This document shows positions 1 to 6,211 of a stretch of DNA of 12,129 nt, piece by piece. Numbering within the stretch: the first letter of the stretch is position 1; every line of letters begins with the position of its first letter. Source of the stretch: Anaerolineae bacterium. Its GTDB lineage: Bacteria; Chloroflexota; Anaerolineae; B4-G1. Below the pieces are notes generated by a model. It saw nothing but the letters and a program-made list of their open reading frames with translations, searched no databases and had not been told where the DNA came from. The translations under genes and the position numbers were made by a program. The stretch lies in assembly GCA_030612585.1 (NCBI GenBank), contig JAUWNP010000131.1:1-12129 (forward strand), in the 5' to 3' direction.

Positions 1-91
1 TGTCGGGGTCACGCTTGCCATCGCAAGTAGAGATTCCTCGACTTCCTTCGACTACGCTCAGGACAGGCTGCTACGCTCGCTCGGAATTACG
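1..91. repeat. Degenerate dispersed repeat at the 3' end of the first gene
   Basis: The stretch carries the phrases GAGATTCCTCGACTTC (31-45 region) and CTACGCTCGCTCGGAATTAC (about 71-90), which resemble the common bacterial interspersed motif GAGATTCCTCGCTTCGCTCGGAATGAC, interrupted by CCTTCGACTACGCTCAGGAC (45-64). It looks like one repeat nested in another. The final codons and stop of the leftward membrane protein lie inside it. Repeat identity is from pattern memory, not a search. Confidence 0.5.
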
Positions 92-892
92 CACCACGGG
101 AAGCGTGAGTTGTTGACCTCTTCTTTTCGATATTCTCGGCAGTATCAAGGCGTAGAGCGATATGATCAAGAGCGGCAGATGCAAAACCCCCATCCACCGT
201 AACTTGGGATCAAAAAAGTGAGCGATGTTGAAGAGCCCGTAAAGAAATCCATTGAAGGCCGTTATTCTATAGGCGAAGATGTTGACTTTCGGATAGAACA
301 AAACAAGCAGGAACAAGAAGACCGGTGTGGTTAAGCAGAAGGTCAAGCCGTAATCCGGAGACGTGAGGAGCAAGAGTGGGTTGAAGTAGGGTCTCACCTG
401 CGCATCGTACGGAGCCCAAAAAGCCAGGAGAGCCAGAGGCAGAAGCAGATAACGGCTCAAAGGTACATCCCGAAACGAGGTTCCCAACTCTGTTTTGAAT
501 GCAACCACGATCCAGGTGATGCCCAGAATGAGGTAGGTGATCAGAGCGCCCGAATGGATGACAAAACCGTATTTCTCTGTTGTTCCCATTGTCTGGACAA
601 AGGCGATCACGAGGTAGTTCAGACCCATATAGGCAGCCAGAACACGGCCCATCTTCTCTTGAAAGGCGATGATAAGGACAACGATGATGGCAGTCCCAAC
701 GTGGAAAATCGGGCCAAGGGCTTTGTATGGATCCGTACATATCATCAGAAGATTGATAATGACATCCTGGGTGTCCTGGGGCGCAAACGGTTTTTCCGCA
801 TAGAGAGGTACCGCATTGATGAGAAGGAACAGTACATAGACGACGGGATAAAGCCATTTTCGTCCCTTTCTGGGGGTTTGATCCGTGTTCAT
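71..892 (-). CDS. Polytopic membrane protein, unknown function
   Basis: A 273-residue integral membrane protein of a family I do not recognise. The start is placed at the ATG of MNTDQT because GGAGG sits 8 nt upstream; an ATG 15 nt further upstream (907) lacks such a site. About eight hydrophobic segments can be seen, beginning with WLYPVVYVLFLLINAVPLY and ending with WMGVLHLPLLIISLYALILP, followed by a basic tail (RISKRRGQ). Histidines and acidic residues near the membrane (IFHVGTA, FVIHSG, NIAHFFDPK) might bind a ligand, but no catalytic motif stands out. Base composition by eye is clearly more AT-rich than the neighbouring genes, which would fit recent acquisition. The last residues (about VRNSERA) are encoded by repeat DNA, so the original C-terminus may have been replaced. 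It is transcribed divergently from the next gene, behind its own promoter. Confidence 0.8.
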   Translation of the reverse strand: MNTDQTPRKGRKWLYPVVYVLFLLINAVPLYAEKPFAPQDTQDVIINLLMICTDPYKALGPIFHVGTAIIVVLIIAFQEKMGRVLAAYMGLNYLVIAFVQTMGTTEKYGFVIHSGALITYLILGITWIVVAFKTELGTSFRDVPLSRYLLLPLALLAFWAPYDAQVRPYFNPLLLLTSPDYGLTFCLTTPVFLFLLVLFYPKVNIFAYRITAFNGFLYGLFNIAHFFDPKLRWMGVLHLPLLIISLYALILPRISKRRGQQLTLPVVRNSERA

Positions 893-981
893 CTTTTCGG
901 CCTCCATCGGGATTGATTGACCGTCCTTTCTGCTGTGACCACACCCATCTGCGTTTTTCTTCCTTGAAGCGTATTGCCCCG

Positions 982-1010
982 ATTATAGTCCGACACTGGT
1001 GCTTATGCAA
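982..1010 (-). promoter_or_regulatory. Sigma70-type promoter of the leftward membrane protein
   Basis: On the minus strand TTGCAT (1010-1005) is followed after 17 bp by a perfect TATAAT (987-982). The predicted start point lies near 975, giving a leader of about 80 nt before the ATG at 892. Confidence 0.65.
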
Positions 1011-1014
1011 ATAA

Positions 1015-1040
1015 CCTTCGACGCGCTCAGGGGGGACAGC
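1015..1040. repeat. Short copy of the CCTTCGAC...GCTCAGG repeat
   Basis: CCTTCGACGCGCTCAGG followed by GGGGACAGC matches CCTTCGACTACGCTCAGGACAGGC at 45-68 apart from a 1-bp gap and a few extra Gs. It lies in the divergent intergenic region just upstream of a promoter. Confidence 0.45.
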
Positions 1041-1055
1041 GCCCGCCCTCCAGCG

Positions 1056-1084
1056 TTGCGAGAAACGTCTCTTTCGATTACAAT
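1056..1084 (+). promoter_or_regulatory. Candidate promoter of the rightward membrane protein
   Basis: TTGCGA (1056-1061), a 17-bp spacer and TACAAT (1079-1084), with the start point expected near 1091, about 34 nt before the ATG at 1125. The -10 is good and the -35 moderate. Confidence 0.5.
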
Positions 1085-1124
1085 TGACCTCAATGGACGA
1101 GTCTGGTGCTACAGGAGGTGCGCG

Positions 1125-1967
1125 ATGCGTCTCAAGTGGTATGGATGGCTGGGGTTGGGTATTGTCGTCGGGGCGGAAATCTGCCTCTTTGCCCGGCAGC
1201 CCTTCGTCGCCAGGTGGTTCATCCCTATAGTCTGGACCGGCTACATCCTCTTCGCCGACGCGCTGGCGCTGCGCTTGCGCGGCCACTCGCTCATCCATGA
1301 CCGGCCCCGAGAGGCGCTGATGCTGGTCTGGATCTCTGCCGGCTGCTGGCTGCTGTTTGAGGTCTACAACATCCCCCTGCAAAACTGGTACTACGTGGAT
1401 GTGCCGGAACATCCGGTCGAGCGGACTTGTGCTTACCTGTGGTCCTTCGCCACCATTATGCCGGGGATGTTCGAGACCGCCGACGTGCTGGAGGGGCTGG
1501 GATTCCTGCGCAGTCTGAGGACAAAGTCCCGCACTCTATCACCGGCGCTGCTGGCGGCGATGTTTGTGGTGGGACTGGCTTGTGTGACCATCCCGCCGTT
1601 GTTGCCACCCTCCATCGCCCGTTACACCTTCGGCTTCGTCTGGATCGGATTCATCTTTCTGCTGGAGCCGATCAACATACGGCTGGGCGCAGAGTCACCG
1701 CTGGCGGAGTGGGCACAGGGCGACCCGCGCCGAGGGCTGCGGCTCCTTGCGGCCGGGCTGATTGCCGGCTTCCTGTGGGAGTTCTGGAACTTCTGGGCCA
1801 CCGCCGGCTGGCGCTACACAGTGCCCTGGCCGCTTGACTTTGGGGTCTACTACTTCCGCATGCCGGTGCTGGGGCTGCTGGGATTCCCGCCCTTCGCCTG
1901 GGAGTGCTGGGTGATGTTCCAACTGCTCAAGCGGGCGCTACGCGGCGACGTGCTGTGGCAAAGTTAG
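1125..1967 (+). CDS. Polytopic membrane protein with two related halves, unknown function
   Basis: A 280-residue membrane protein. The start is the ATG of MRLKWYGW because AGGAGG lies just upstream; the same frame is open further upstream but that part overlaps promoter and repeat DNA. Seven or eight hydrophobic segments alternate with short loops. The protein contains an internal duplication: residues about 37-94 (WTGYILF...LRLRG...LLFEVYN...WYYVDVP) align with about 173-236 (WIGFIFL...IRLGA...FLWEFWN...WRYTVPW). Each half has an acidic residue in a membrane segment followed by aromatic residues, then a W-Y-x-V-P motif. The C-terminal motif RMPVLGLLGFPPFAWECW is strongly aromatic and looks family-defining. 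I do not recognise the family and assign no activity. A separate strong promoter starts 13 nt after the stop, so the next gene is not obviously in the same transcript. Confidence 0.85.
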   Translation: MRLKWYGWLGLGIVVGAEICLFARQPFVARWFIPIVWTGYILFADALALRLRGHSLIHDRPREALMLVWISAGCWLLFEVYNIPLQNWYYVDVPEHPVERTCAYLWSFATIMPGMFETADVLEGLGFLRSLRTKSRTLSPALLAAMFVVGLACVTIPPLLPPSIARYTFGFVWIGFIFLLEPINIRLGAESPLAEWAQGDPRRGLRLLAAGLIAGFLWEFWNFWATAGWRYTVPWPLDFGVYYFRMPVLGLLGFPPFAWECWVMFQLLKRALRGDVLWQS

Positions 1968-1980
1968 CCTGCCGCCGGTC

Positions 1981-2009
1981 TTGACACGACAGCCAGGGTG
2001 TGGTACAAT
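1981..2009 (+). promoter_or_regulatory. Strong sigma70-type promoter of the DUF3795 gene
   Basis: A perfect -35 TTGACA (1981-1986), a 17-bp spacer and -10 TACAAT (2004-2009). The start point should fall near 2016, inside the palindrome at 2015-2030. The ATG is at 2055. Confidence 0.8.
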
Positions 2010-2014
2010 GTGAT

Positions 2015-2030
2015 TAGAACGTTTGTTCTA
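2015..2030. promoter_or_regulatory. LexA/DinR-type operator candidate
   Basis: TAGAACGTTTGTTCTA is a palindrome with 6-bp arms around a 4-bp centre and contains GAAC-N4-GTTC, the core of the Gram-positive LexA (DinR) box. It covers the predicted transcription start of the promoter at 1981-2009, the usual place for a repressor site. Similarity to the LexA box is established knowledge; actual LexA binding here is inference. Confidence 0.55.
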
Positions 2031-2054
2031 CACCCAGTCGGGAAAGGAGACCCA

Positions 2055-2405
2055 ATGGCAGAGAAGATGATCGCTTACTGTGGGCTGGTGTGCACTGAGT
2101 GCCCGGCCTACATCGCCACCCAGGCCGATGACAAGGAGGCACTCGAGCGCGTCGCGGCCCAGTGGAGCAAAGACTTCAACGCGCCGTTCACCGCCGACGA
2201 TTGCCTCTGCGACGGCTGTACCTCCGGTAGCGAGCGGTTGAGCAGTTACTGCAGGGGTGGGTGCGAGGTCCGCGCTTGCGCCATTGCATGTGGCGTGATC
2301 AACTGTGCCCACTGCGACGACTACGGCTGCGAGAAGATCACCGGCTTCTTCAACTTCGCGCCGGATGCCAGGGCCGCGCTTGAGGAGATTCGTAAGGCTC
2401 TCTAA
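2055..2405 (+). CDS. DUF3795 cysteine-rich protein
   Basis: A 116-residue protein of the DUF3795 type, whose function is not established. The start at MAEKM is chosen because AGGAGA lies 4 nt upstream; the in-frame ATG at 1998 is inside the promoter. Thirteen cysteines are visible: C9, C13 and C16 in YCGLVCTECPAY; C50, C52 and C55 in CLCDGC; then C66, C70, C75, C79, C84, C87 and C92 in the second half (SYCRGGCEVRAC...NCAHCDDYGCEK). This density suggests zinc sites or an iron-sulfur cluster, with the CLCDGC and CAHC groups the most likely ligands. The C-terminus is a short amphipathic helix. The protein is cytoplasmic, since it has no signal or membrane segment. The operator-like palindrome at its promoter suggests control by a LexA-type repressor, which would make it a DNA-damage-inducible gene. 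Confidence 0.85.
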   Translation: MAEKMIAYCGLVCTECPAYIATQADDKEALERVAAQWSKDFNAPFTADDCLCDGCTSGSERLSSYCRGGCEVRACAIACGVINCAHCDDYGCEKITGFFNFAPDARAALEEIRKAL

Positions 2406-2426
2406 ACCGCAGCGGTGACTATTCCG

Positions 2427-2527
2427 CCACCCTCCCGCAGGTTACGATTGACGGCATTTGCGGGCCTAAATAACCGGTCGAGACGCATTTTCTCACTCAA
2501 AGAACGCCCAAACCTGCGGGAGGGTGG
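2427..2527. repeat. 101-bp element with 17-bp perfect inverted ends
   Basis: CCACCCTCCCGCAGGTT (2427-2443) and AACCTGCGGGAGGGTGG (2511-2527) are exact reverse complements separated by 67 bp. The element fills the junction between two convergent genes. There is no T-tract, so it is not a typical intrinsic terminator, though the RNA stem could still block read-through from both sides. I see no convincing target duplication. A small non-autonomous repeat is the best reading. Confidence 0.7.
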
Positions 2528-2536
2528 GTAGCGGGC

Positions 2537-3550
2537 TCAGTAGTAGATAGTGCGCGTGCGATGGTAGGGGCGGATACCTGGCCCCTGGCGTTGCCCCTCG
2601 CGCCATAGCCAGTAGTCAATGTGCAGGGCGGTGACCTGCGGGAAGCGGGGGAGCAACGCCTGCCGCATCAACTCGCCGACCCAGACAGTGGCAGCGCGGA
2701 TTTCGACCTCCTCGCGACTGCTAGCCTCCAGCGGTTCGCGCCGGTCAACCCGGCCGGCCAGGTGCGGCGCGTAATGCAGGATGGACAGGCGACGTAGTAC
2801 CTGGGGTAGTTTGTAGTCGGCGAAGACGGTCAACTGCTCCGTGTGGCGCAGGTCACCTGGCCCCTCCCCGCCGAAGGCCTCGTACAGCATCGCCGCTGCC
2901 AGTTGCGCCCGTTTGTAGAAGGTCACTGTGAACCCCCCCCGCCCCCCCTCTGTCCCCCCCGCAAGGCAGGGGGGAAGACATAGGGTAGCGACGTCGTTGA
3001 ACGAGGGGAAGCGGGTCACCAGCAGCCTCACCAGCGCGACGGTCTCGTTCCCGGCGGCGTGGATCAAGTTGTCGAATTTCCCCCCGAACTGCACGGCGAG
3101 CACGTGACCCACTTCGTGCAGGATGTCCAGCCGCTCCTGGAACATCGGGATCTCGACGTTGCCGCGCAGGACGTGAAGGGCGTCGGATTCGGGGATGGTC
3201 GCCAGGTAAGCGCCTTCGAAGATCGGAAATCCCTCGTCCACGGCGCGGGCCAGTGCGCCCAGCATCCCCCACGCGCCGTCGAGCGGCCGTCCGTGGAAGT
3301 CAATCGTCCACTTCGGCTCTCCCCAATAGGAGAAGTTGATGGTGTTGAAGAGCAGCAGTTGTGCTGCGCGGGCCTCCGGTGGGTGAAGGATGAAGACCTC
3401 GTCGTCCCAGGTGGGCAGGCGCAAGGTGGCAGGGAGGACCCGGTTGGAGGCTGGCCCCGGCAGGCGTGCGCAGACCTCGCGCAGTTGTGCCTCGTCAATG
3501 GTGACGTGACGCAGGTGTGGGATGACGGGGGCGATAGTATTCAGGATCAT
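2537..3550 (-). CDS. qng1: Queuosine salvage protein, Qng1/DUF2419 family
   Basis: A 337-residue member of the queuosine-5'-phosphate N-glycosylase family, which frees queuine from salvaged queuosine nucleotide so it can be used for tRNA modification. Family signatures seen in order are FNTINFSYW (68-76), the GxPIFEGAYLATIP region (107-120), a RLDILHEVGHVL segment (140-151), FPSFNDVA (181-188), FYKRAQLAAAM (211-221), LTVFADYKLPQVLR (240-253) with the conserved Asp of the FxDYxxPQ motif, and EEVEIRAATVW (280-290). The length suits the family. Odd: residues about 189-206 (TLCLPPCLAGGTEGGRGG) come from a G-tract repeat inserted in frame between FPSFNDVA and FTVTFYKRAQ. The start ATG has GAAGG about 10 nt upstream. 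No queuine biosynthesis gene is visible nearby, consistent with a salvage lifestyle, but the window is short. Confidence 0.88.
   Translation of the reverse strand: MILNTIAPVIPHLRHVTIDEAQLREVCARLPGPASNRVLPATLRLPTWDDEVFILHPPEARAAQLLLFNTINFSYWGEPKWTIDFHGRPLDGAWGMLGALARAVDEGFPIFEGAYLATIPESDALHVLRGNVEIPMFQERLDILHEVGHVLAVQFGGKFDNLIHAAGNETVALVRLLVTRFPSFNDVATLCLPPCLAGGTEGGRGGFTVTFYKRAQLAAAMLYEAFGGEGPGDLRHTEQLTVFADYKLPQVLRRLSILHYAPHLAGRVDRREPLEASSREEVEIRAATVWVGELMRQALLPRFPQVTALHIDYWLWREGQRQGPGIRPYHRTRTIYY
2931..2976. repeat. G-tract repeat insert inside qng1
   Basis: On the plus strand runs of 8, 7 and 7 C are followed by GCAAGGCA and a run of 6 G. On the coding (minus) strand this gives three long G-runs plus a short hairpin TTCCCCCCTG/CGGGGGGG, with potential to form a G-quadruplex in the mRNA or DNA. 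It encodes the low-complexity LPPCLAGGTEGGRGG stretch. The homopolymers are prone to slippage. Confidence 0.6.
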
Positions 3551-3569
3551 AGGGTTGTGCCTTCAACAC

Positions 3570-3603
3570 AAACCCTTGGGGTTTTCCGAAACCCCAAGGG
3601 TTT
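3570..3603. terminator. Perfect 15-bp hairpin between two leftward genes
   Basis: AAACCCTTGGGGTTT (3570-3584), loop TCCG, then AAACCCCAAGGGTTT (3589-3603). It lies 11 nt beyond the stop of the upstream leftward gene (3615) and 19 nt before the qng1 start (3550). A T-poor tail follows on the minus strand (GGGTTTGTGTTG), so it may be a weak terminator, an attenuator or mRNA-stabilising stem, or a small dispersed palindromic repeat. Confidence 0.55.
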
Positions 3604-3614
3604 CTACGTGGCTC

Positions 3615-4247
3615 CTACTCCTCCGCGAGCAAGCGTAAGGCGTAGGTCACGCGGCGGGGCCGTTTGGTCAGCAAGTCGCCCGTCTCCCACGCCTGGGCCA
3701 GTGCGCTCAGGCGGGCGCGGGAGATTTCGCCGCCAAAGGCCTGGTGCAGGGTCTTGATGGTGAAGAATCCCTCCAGTTCGTCGAGTGCGTAAGACACCAG
3801 CCTCCGCTCGAGCGGGCTGAGGGCGGGGAAGGAGGCGGGCGGGCTGATCTGGGGGGAGATGGCGACGGCGTGCAGCATACCCAGCCAATGCACCGCGTCC
3901 TCGATCAGACGCCCCATCTGGAAGTAGAGCCGGTTCGACCAGGCCGCCACTCCCTGCAGGTCGTGGATGAAAGGGGGCGAGGTGGCGGAGGTGGCGTAGG
4001 CGGCGAAGGGGAAGTCGGCCGTGCTGAAGACGCCCGCCCGGGGGGTGGTCGCCTGGGCGCGGAGCACGTCCCAGCGCTCCTCGGTCACGCTGTAATCGAG
4101 GCGGGCGGTGGCCAGGATGCCACCCGGCAGCCGCCAGTACCAGGCCGCGCCCACCCGCCCCTCGTAGCCGGGAGTCTGTTTGCCGATTTCATCGAGCAGC
4201 CTGCTGGTCAGGCGCAGTGCATCGAATGAAGGATAAGACTGGGGCAT
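3615..4247 (-). CDS. Unrecognised protein with probable C-terminal winged helix
   Basis: A 210-residue soluble protein that I cannot place in a family. The ATG of MPQSYPSF is chosen because GGAGAGG sits 8 nt upstream; a GTG 24 nt earlier (4271) is less likely. The N-terminal two thirds contain aromatic-rich segments (GAAWYWRLPGG, HDLQGVAAWSNRLYFQ, EDAVHWLGMLHAVA). The C-terminal 70 residues (LSPLERRLVSYALDELEG, then LSALAQAWETGDLLTKRPRRVTYALRLL) read like a winged helix-turn-helix: two helices, a recognition-type helix and a basic wing. It is followed at 64 nt by qng1 on the same strand with a hairpin in between, and preceded by a leftward metallo-hydrolase gene 140 nt upstream. A regulatory or nucleic-acid-binding role is possible but is inference only. 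Confidence 0.75.
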   Translation of the reverse strand: MPQSYPSFDALRLTSRLLDEIGKQTPGYEGRVGAAWYWRLPGGILATARLDYSVTEERWDVLRAQATTPRAGVFSTADFPFAAYATSATSPPFIHDLQGVAAWSNRLYFQMGRLIEDAVHWLGMLHAVAISPQISPPASFPALSPLERRLVSYALDELEGFFTIKTLHQAFGGEISRARLSALAQAWETGDLLTKRPRRVTYALRLLAEE

Positions 4248-4293
4248 GTTTTTTTCCTCTCCTGTGCTCACTCACAGCAACACGTCTGAATCC

Positions 4294-4323
4294 ATTATCT
4301 TCTCTTACCGATTCACCTGCCAA
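4294..4323 (-). promoter_or_regulatory. Candidate promoter of the winged-helix gene
   Basis: Minus strand TTGGCA (4323-4318), an 18-bp spacer, then GATAAT (4299-4294). The start point would be near 4287, about 40 nt before the ATG at 4247. Confidence 0.45.
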
Positions 4324-4387
4324 GTGCCTTTGCTCTCTTTCTCGCTTTGGGACTATTGCTATCCCACATCCCTTCTGCAAAAGGACT

Positions 4388-5236
4388 TTACACTGTAAGC
4401 CCGTCGTATGCTATTTCATAACCATGCCGTGCGGCAAAGCCCGCCAGTTCCGGGTGGACAGGGTTACCCTCGTGGGCTATATGCGTCGCAAAGGCACGGG
4501 CCTTGTCGGCCAGCAAACCCTCCTCGCGCATGCGTGCCACGTGCTCGATGAATTGATGGGCACTCAGGTGATCACTGCCGCGCTCGTCGGGGCCATAGGT
4601 GTGATCGAGGATCACCAAATCAAATCGCAGTTTGTGTCGCTGAAAGCCTTGCCAGGTCTCCTCTGGCAGCGTCGCCGTGTCGGTGCCGTAAAAGATACTA
4701 TGTCCGTCTGCCTCAACAGCGTAGAGCAGTGGGTCCACTGTAGGGTCATGCTGCGCCGGGAACGCTGTCACTTGATAGCGGCCGATGGTGAAGGATTGCA
4801 ATGCCTCAATCTGATGAATCTCCAGGTTCAACCGCTCACCCACCTCGGGGTCGAACAGGCTAGCGGGGGCGCAATCTCGCTCGAGGAGTTGCGCGGTCAG
4901 TCGCAACGTGCCAGGCGAGGCATAAAAGTGCAGCCGGGGTGCACCGACCACCCCGAACCTTGGGCTGCGCGAGAGGAAATGAGAGGTGTCCAGATGGTCC
5001 GTGTGTGCGTGGGTCTGCAGGCAGTAGCGCACCCTGGACAGGGGGCGACTATGCATGAAGGAGGCGGTCATAATATCAGGACCAAGGTCAATTAGAAGAT
5101 CATCGTTGATCAACGCAGCAGATCGCTTCCGCAGGCTTGGACCGCCGAGCGCGCGTGCTCGCTCACAGTTGTCGCACCGGCAAAAGGCTTCCGGATAGGC
5201 ATTCGCTGCGGCGGTTCCCAAGAAGGTGACGATCAT
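4388..5236 (-). CDS. MBL-fold metallo-hydrolase, PhnP-like
   Basis: A 282-residue metallo-beta-lactamase-fold hydrolase resembling PhnP-type phosphodiesterases. It opens with MIVTFLGTAAANAYP and a CRCDNC group (C19, C21, C24), the extra zinc site typical of the PhnP branch. The core metal motif is THAHTDH (H76, H78, D80, H81), followed by H163 (FPAQHDP), D186 (FYGTDTA) and a terminal histidine at H252 (FATHIAHEGNP); all expected ligands are present, so it should be active. PhnP itself hydrolyses cyclic ribose phosphate in the C-P lyase pathway, but no other phn gene is visible, so the substrate is open; other phosphodiester bonds are equally likely. GGGAGG lies 4 nt before the ATG. The region upstream is repeat-rich and I found no convincing promoter. 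Confidence 0.85.
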   Translation of the reverse strand: MIVTFLGTAAANAYPEAFCRCDNCERARALGGPSLRKRSAALINDDLLIDLGPDIMTASFMHSRPLSRVRYCLQTHAHTDHLDTSHFLSRSPRFGVVGAPRLHFYASPGTLRLTAQLLERDCAPASLFDPEVGERLNLEIHQIEALQSFTIGRYQVTAFPAQHDPTVDPLLYAVEADGHSIFYGTDTATLPEETWQGFQRHKLRFDLVILDHTYGPDERGSDHLSAHQFIEHVARMREEGLLADKARAFATHIAHEGNPVHPELAGFAARHGYEIAYDGLTV

Positions 5237-5302
5237 CTTGCCTCCCTTTTTGTCTCCGCATTCAATTGGAGGCTTCTTTAGTCAATGTCACAAGTCTAAC
5301 CT

Positions 5303-5386
5303 GGTCATTGCGATAAGGCGTGGGCCAACGGAAGCGAGATAAAGCCGCCCGCTTCGCAGGGTCGGCTGCACGCAAGTGTGTTCCAT
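5303..5386. repeat. Decayed interspersed-repeat sequence upstream of the hydrolase gene
   Basis: The segment begins GGTCATTGCGATAAGGCG and runs through AGCCGCCCGCTTCGCAGGG and GGCTGCACGCAAGTG. The opening GTCATTGCGA resembles the edge of the repeat at 10546-10674 (minus-strand reading GTCATTGCGAGGAGCG). No credible gene lies in 5237-5606 apart from this and the helicase remnant. Confidence 0.35.
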
Positions 5387-5399
5387 GTATGTTTGCATT

Positions 5400-5579
5400 T
5401 CAATCAGAGAGCCACTCAGCCGCAGCCCTCGGGAGCAGCGCCAGCGAACCTCGGCGCACGGTCGGCTCGGGCAGCGATTCGATGAACAGCGGGCCGTAAG
5501 TCTTGGTGAGGGACCGCCTGTTGAGGATGGCCACGATGCCCCGGTCGGTGCAGGTACGGATGCCCCAACCAAAGCAGGA
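5400..5579 (-). pseudogene. DinG-type helicase 3'-end remnant, copy A
   Basis: The minus strand reads, for 60 codons ending in TGA, a peptide with FGWGIRTCTDRGIVAIL, then SLTKTYGPLFIESLPEP, then RAAAEWLSD. This matches the extreme C-terminus of DinG/XPD-type ATP-dependent helicases, which usually read FGRLIRTxxDRGxVxILDxR...TKxYGxxFLxSLP. No start codon or ATPase motifs are present, and the Arg-Leu of the normal GRLIR motif and the Asp of ILDxR are altered, so this is a gene fragment. The part at 5400-5535 is duplicated at 6331-6474. It sits 27 nt beyond the stop of the vapC-like gene. Confidence 0.7.
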
Positions 5580-5606
5580 CCTTCAGGTGAATTACTCGAT
5601 GTGCTC

Positions 5607-5999
5607 TTATGCTATGGTCTCAACGTGCGGATATTCGAGAATCTTGCTATCAGACGTTGTAAGTGGGCAGTCATATGCCCTCGCCGTTGCTACAATGATC
5701 TGATCCGCAGGATCGCGGTGAAGCACGCCCGGCAGTTGAGTCGATTCTATCGCAATCTCCGGTGTCAACTCAAGCAGGCGAACTCCGGGATATCTCAAGG
5801 CCTGCTCGAACCATTCCTCTAGCGAGCAGGGCAACTCAAGTCGTCCGTATTCAACAAGTTTCGCTATCTCCCAGCACGAGATAGCGCTCACGCCGATAGT
5901 GTCTGTCTCGTTTGCCTCAATGACTTCTGCCTGGGCTTGGGTAAGCCGTTCATCGCCGTGTACCCACCATACCCAGATGTGCGTGTCGAGAACAATCAT
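5607..5999 (-). CDS. vapC: PIN-domain ribonuclease toxin, VapC-like
   Basis: A 130-residue PIN-domain protein, the toxin of a type II toxin-antitoxin pair that cleaves RNA in a metal-dependent way. The four acidic positions are in place: D5 (MIVLDTHIWVWW), E44 (SCWEIAKL), D99 within RDPADQIIVATA, and D117 (TTSDSKI). The length is normal. Its ATG overlaps the stop of the upstream antitoxin gene in ATGA, so translation is probably coupled. There is no separate promoter. Base composition of the pair is visibly lower in GC than the flanking genes, in keeping with transfer as a cassette. The toxin seems intact. Confidence 0.88.
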   Translation of the reverse strand: MIVLDTHIWVWWVHGDERLTQAQAEVIEANETDTIGVSAISCWEIAKLVEYGRLELPCSLEEWFEQALRYPGVRLLELTPEIAIESTQLPGVLHRDPADQIIVATARAYDCPLTTSDSKILEYPHVETIA

Positions 6000-6211
6000 T
6001 GTAGCACTTTCCAGTTGCTTTCGGCAACGCTCCCGAATGGATCAATATAACGAATTGGCTTGCCCCGCAAGGGATAGTGTCTACGATGCTCCCGTTCACG
6101 CTCGCGGCGGCGCACAATGACTTCGACTTTTTCGCCTGCAGGGAAAGGCAACTCCTTGATTATGAGTGTTCTATTGCTTGAGACCATCGTTTCTACACGG
6201 TATGTTTGCAT
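5996..6211 (-). CDS. Antitoxin partner of the VapC-like toxin
   Basis: A 71-residue protein directly upstream of the toxin and overlapping it by 4 nt. The N-terminal part (MQTYRVETMVSSNRTLIIKE...AGEKVEVIVRRRERE) has the short beta-rich pattern of an AbrB/VapB-like DNA-binding domain. The C-terminal part carries HYPLRGKPIRY followed by DPFGSVAESNWKVLQ, a tail I have seen in small antitoxins paired with PIN toxins and probably the toxin-binding segment. GGGAGG lies 4 nt before the ATG. Such antitoxins normally repress their own operon with the toxin. Antitoxin identity rests mainly on context and tail motif. Confidence 0.75.
   Translation of the reverse strand: MQTYRVETMVSSNRTLIIKELPFPAGEKVEVIVRRREREREHRRHYPLRGKPIRYIDPFGSVAESNWKVLQ

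Noticed and set aside
999..1124. Upstream extension of the rightward membrane protein (start at 999)
   Set aside because: It covers repeat and promoter sequence; the ATG at 1125 has a good AGGAGG.
267..1412. 381-codon minus-strand frame spanning the first two membrane genes
   Set aside because: It overlaps two better supported membrane proteins and crosses both promoters; composition is shadow-like.
2931..2976. Frameshift that would make qng1 a pseudogene
   Set aside because: The reading frame remains open and conserved motifs on both sides are in the same frame.
4217..5095. 292-codon plus-strand frame
   Set aside because: It is antisense to the PhnP-like hydrolase, whose metal ligands are all present; the translated frame looks random.
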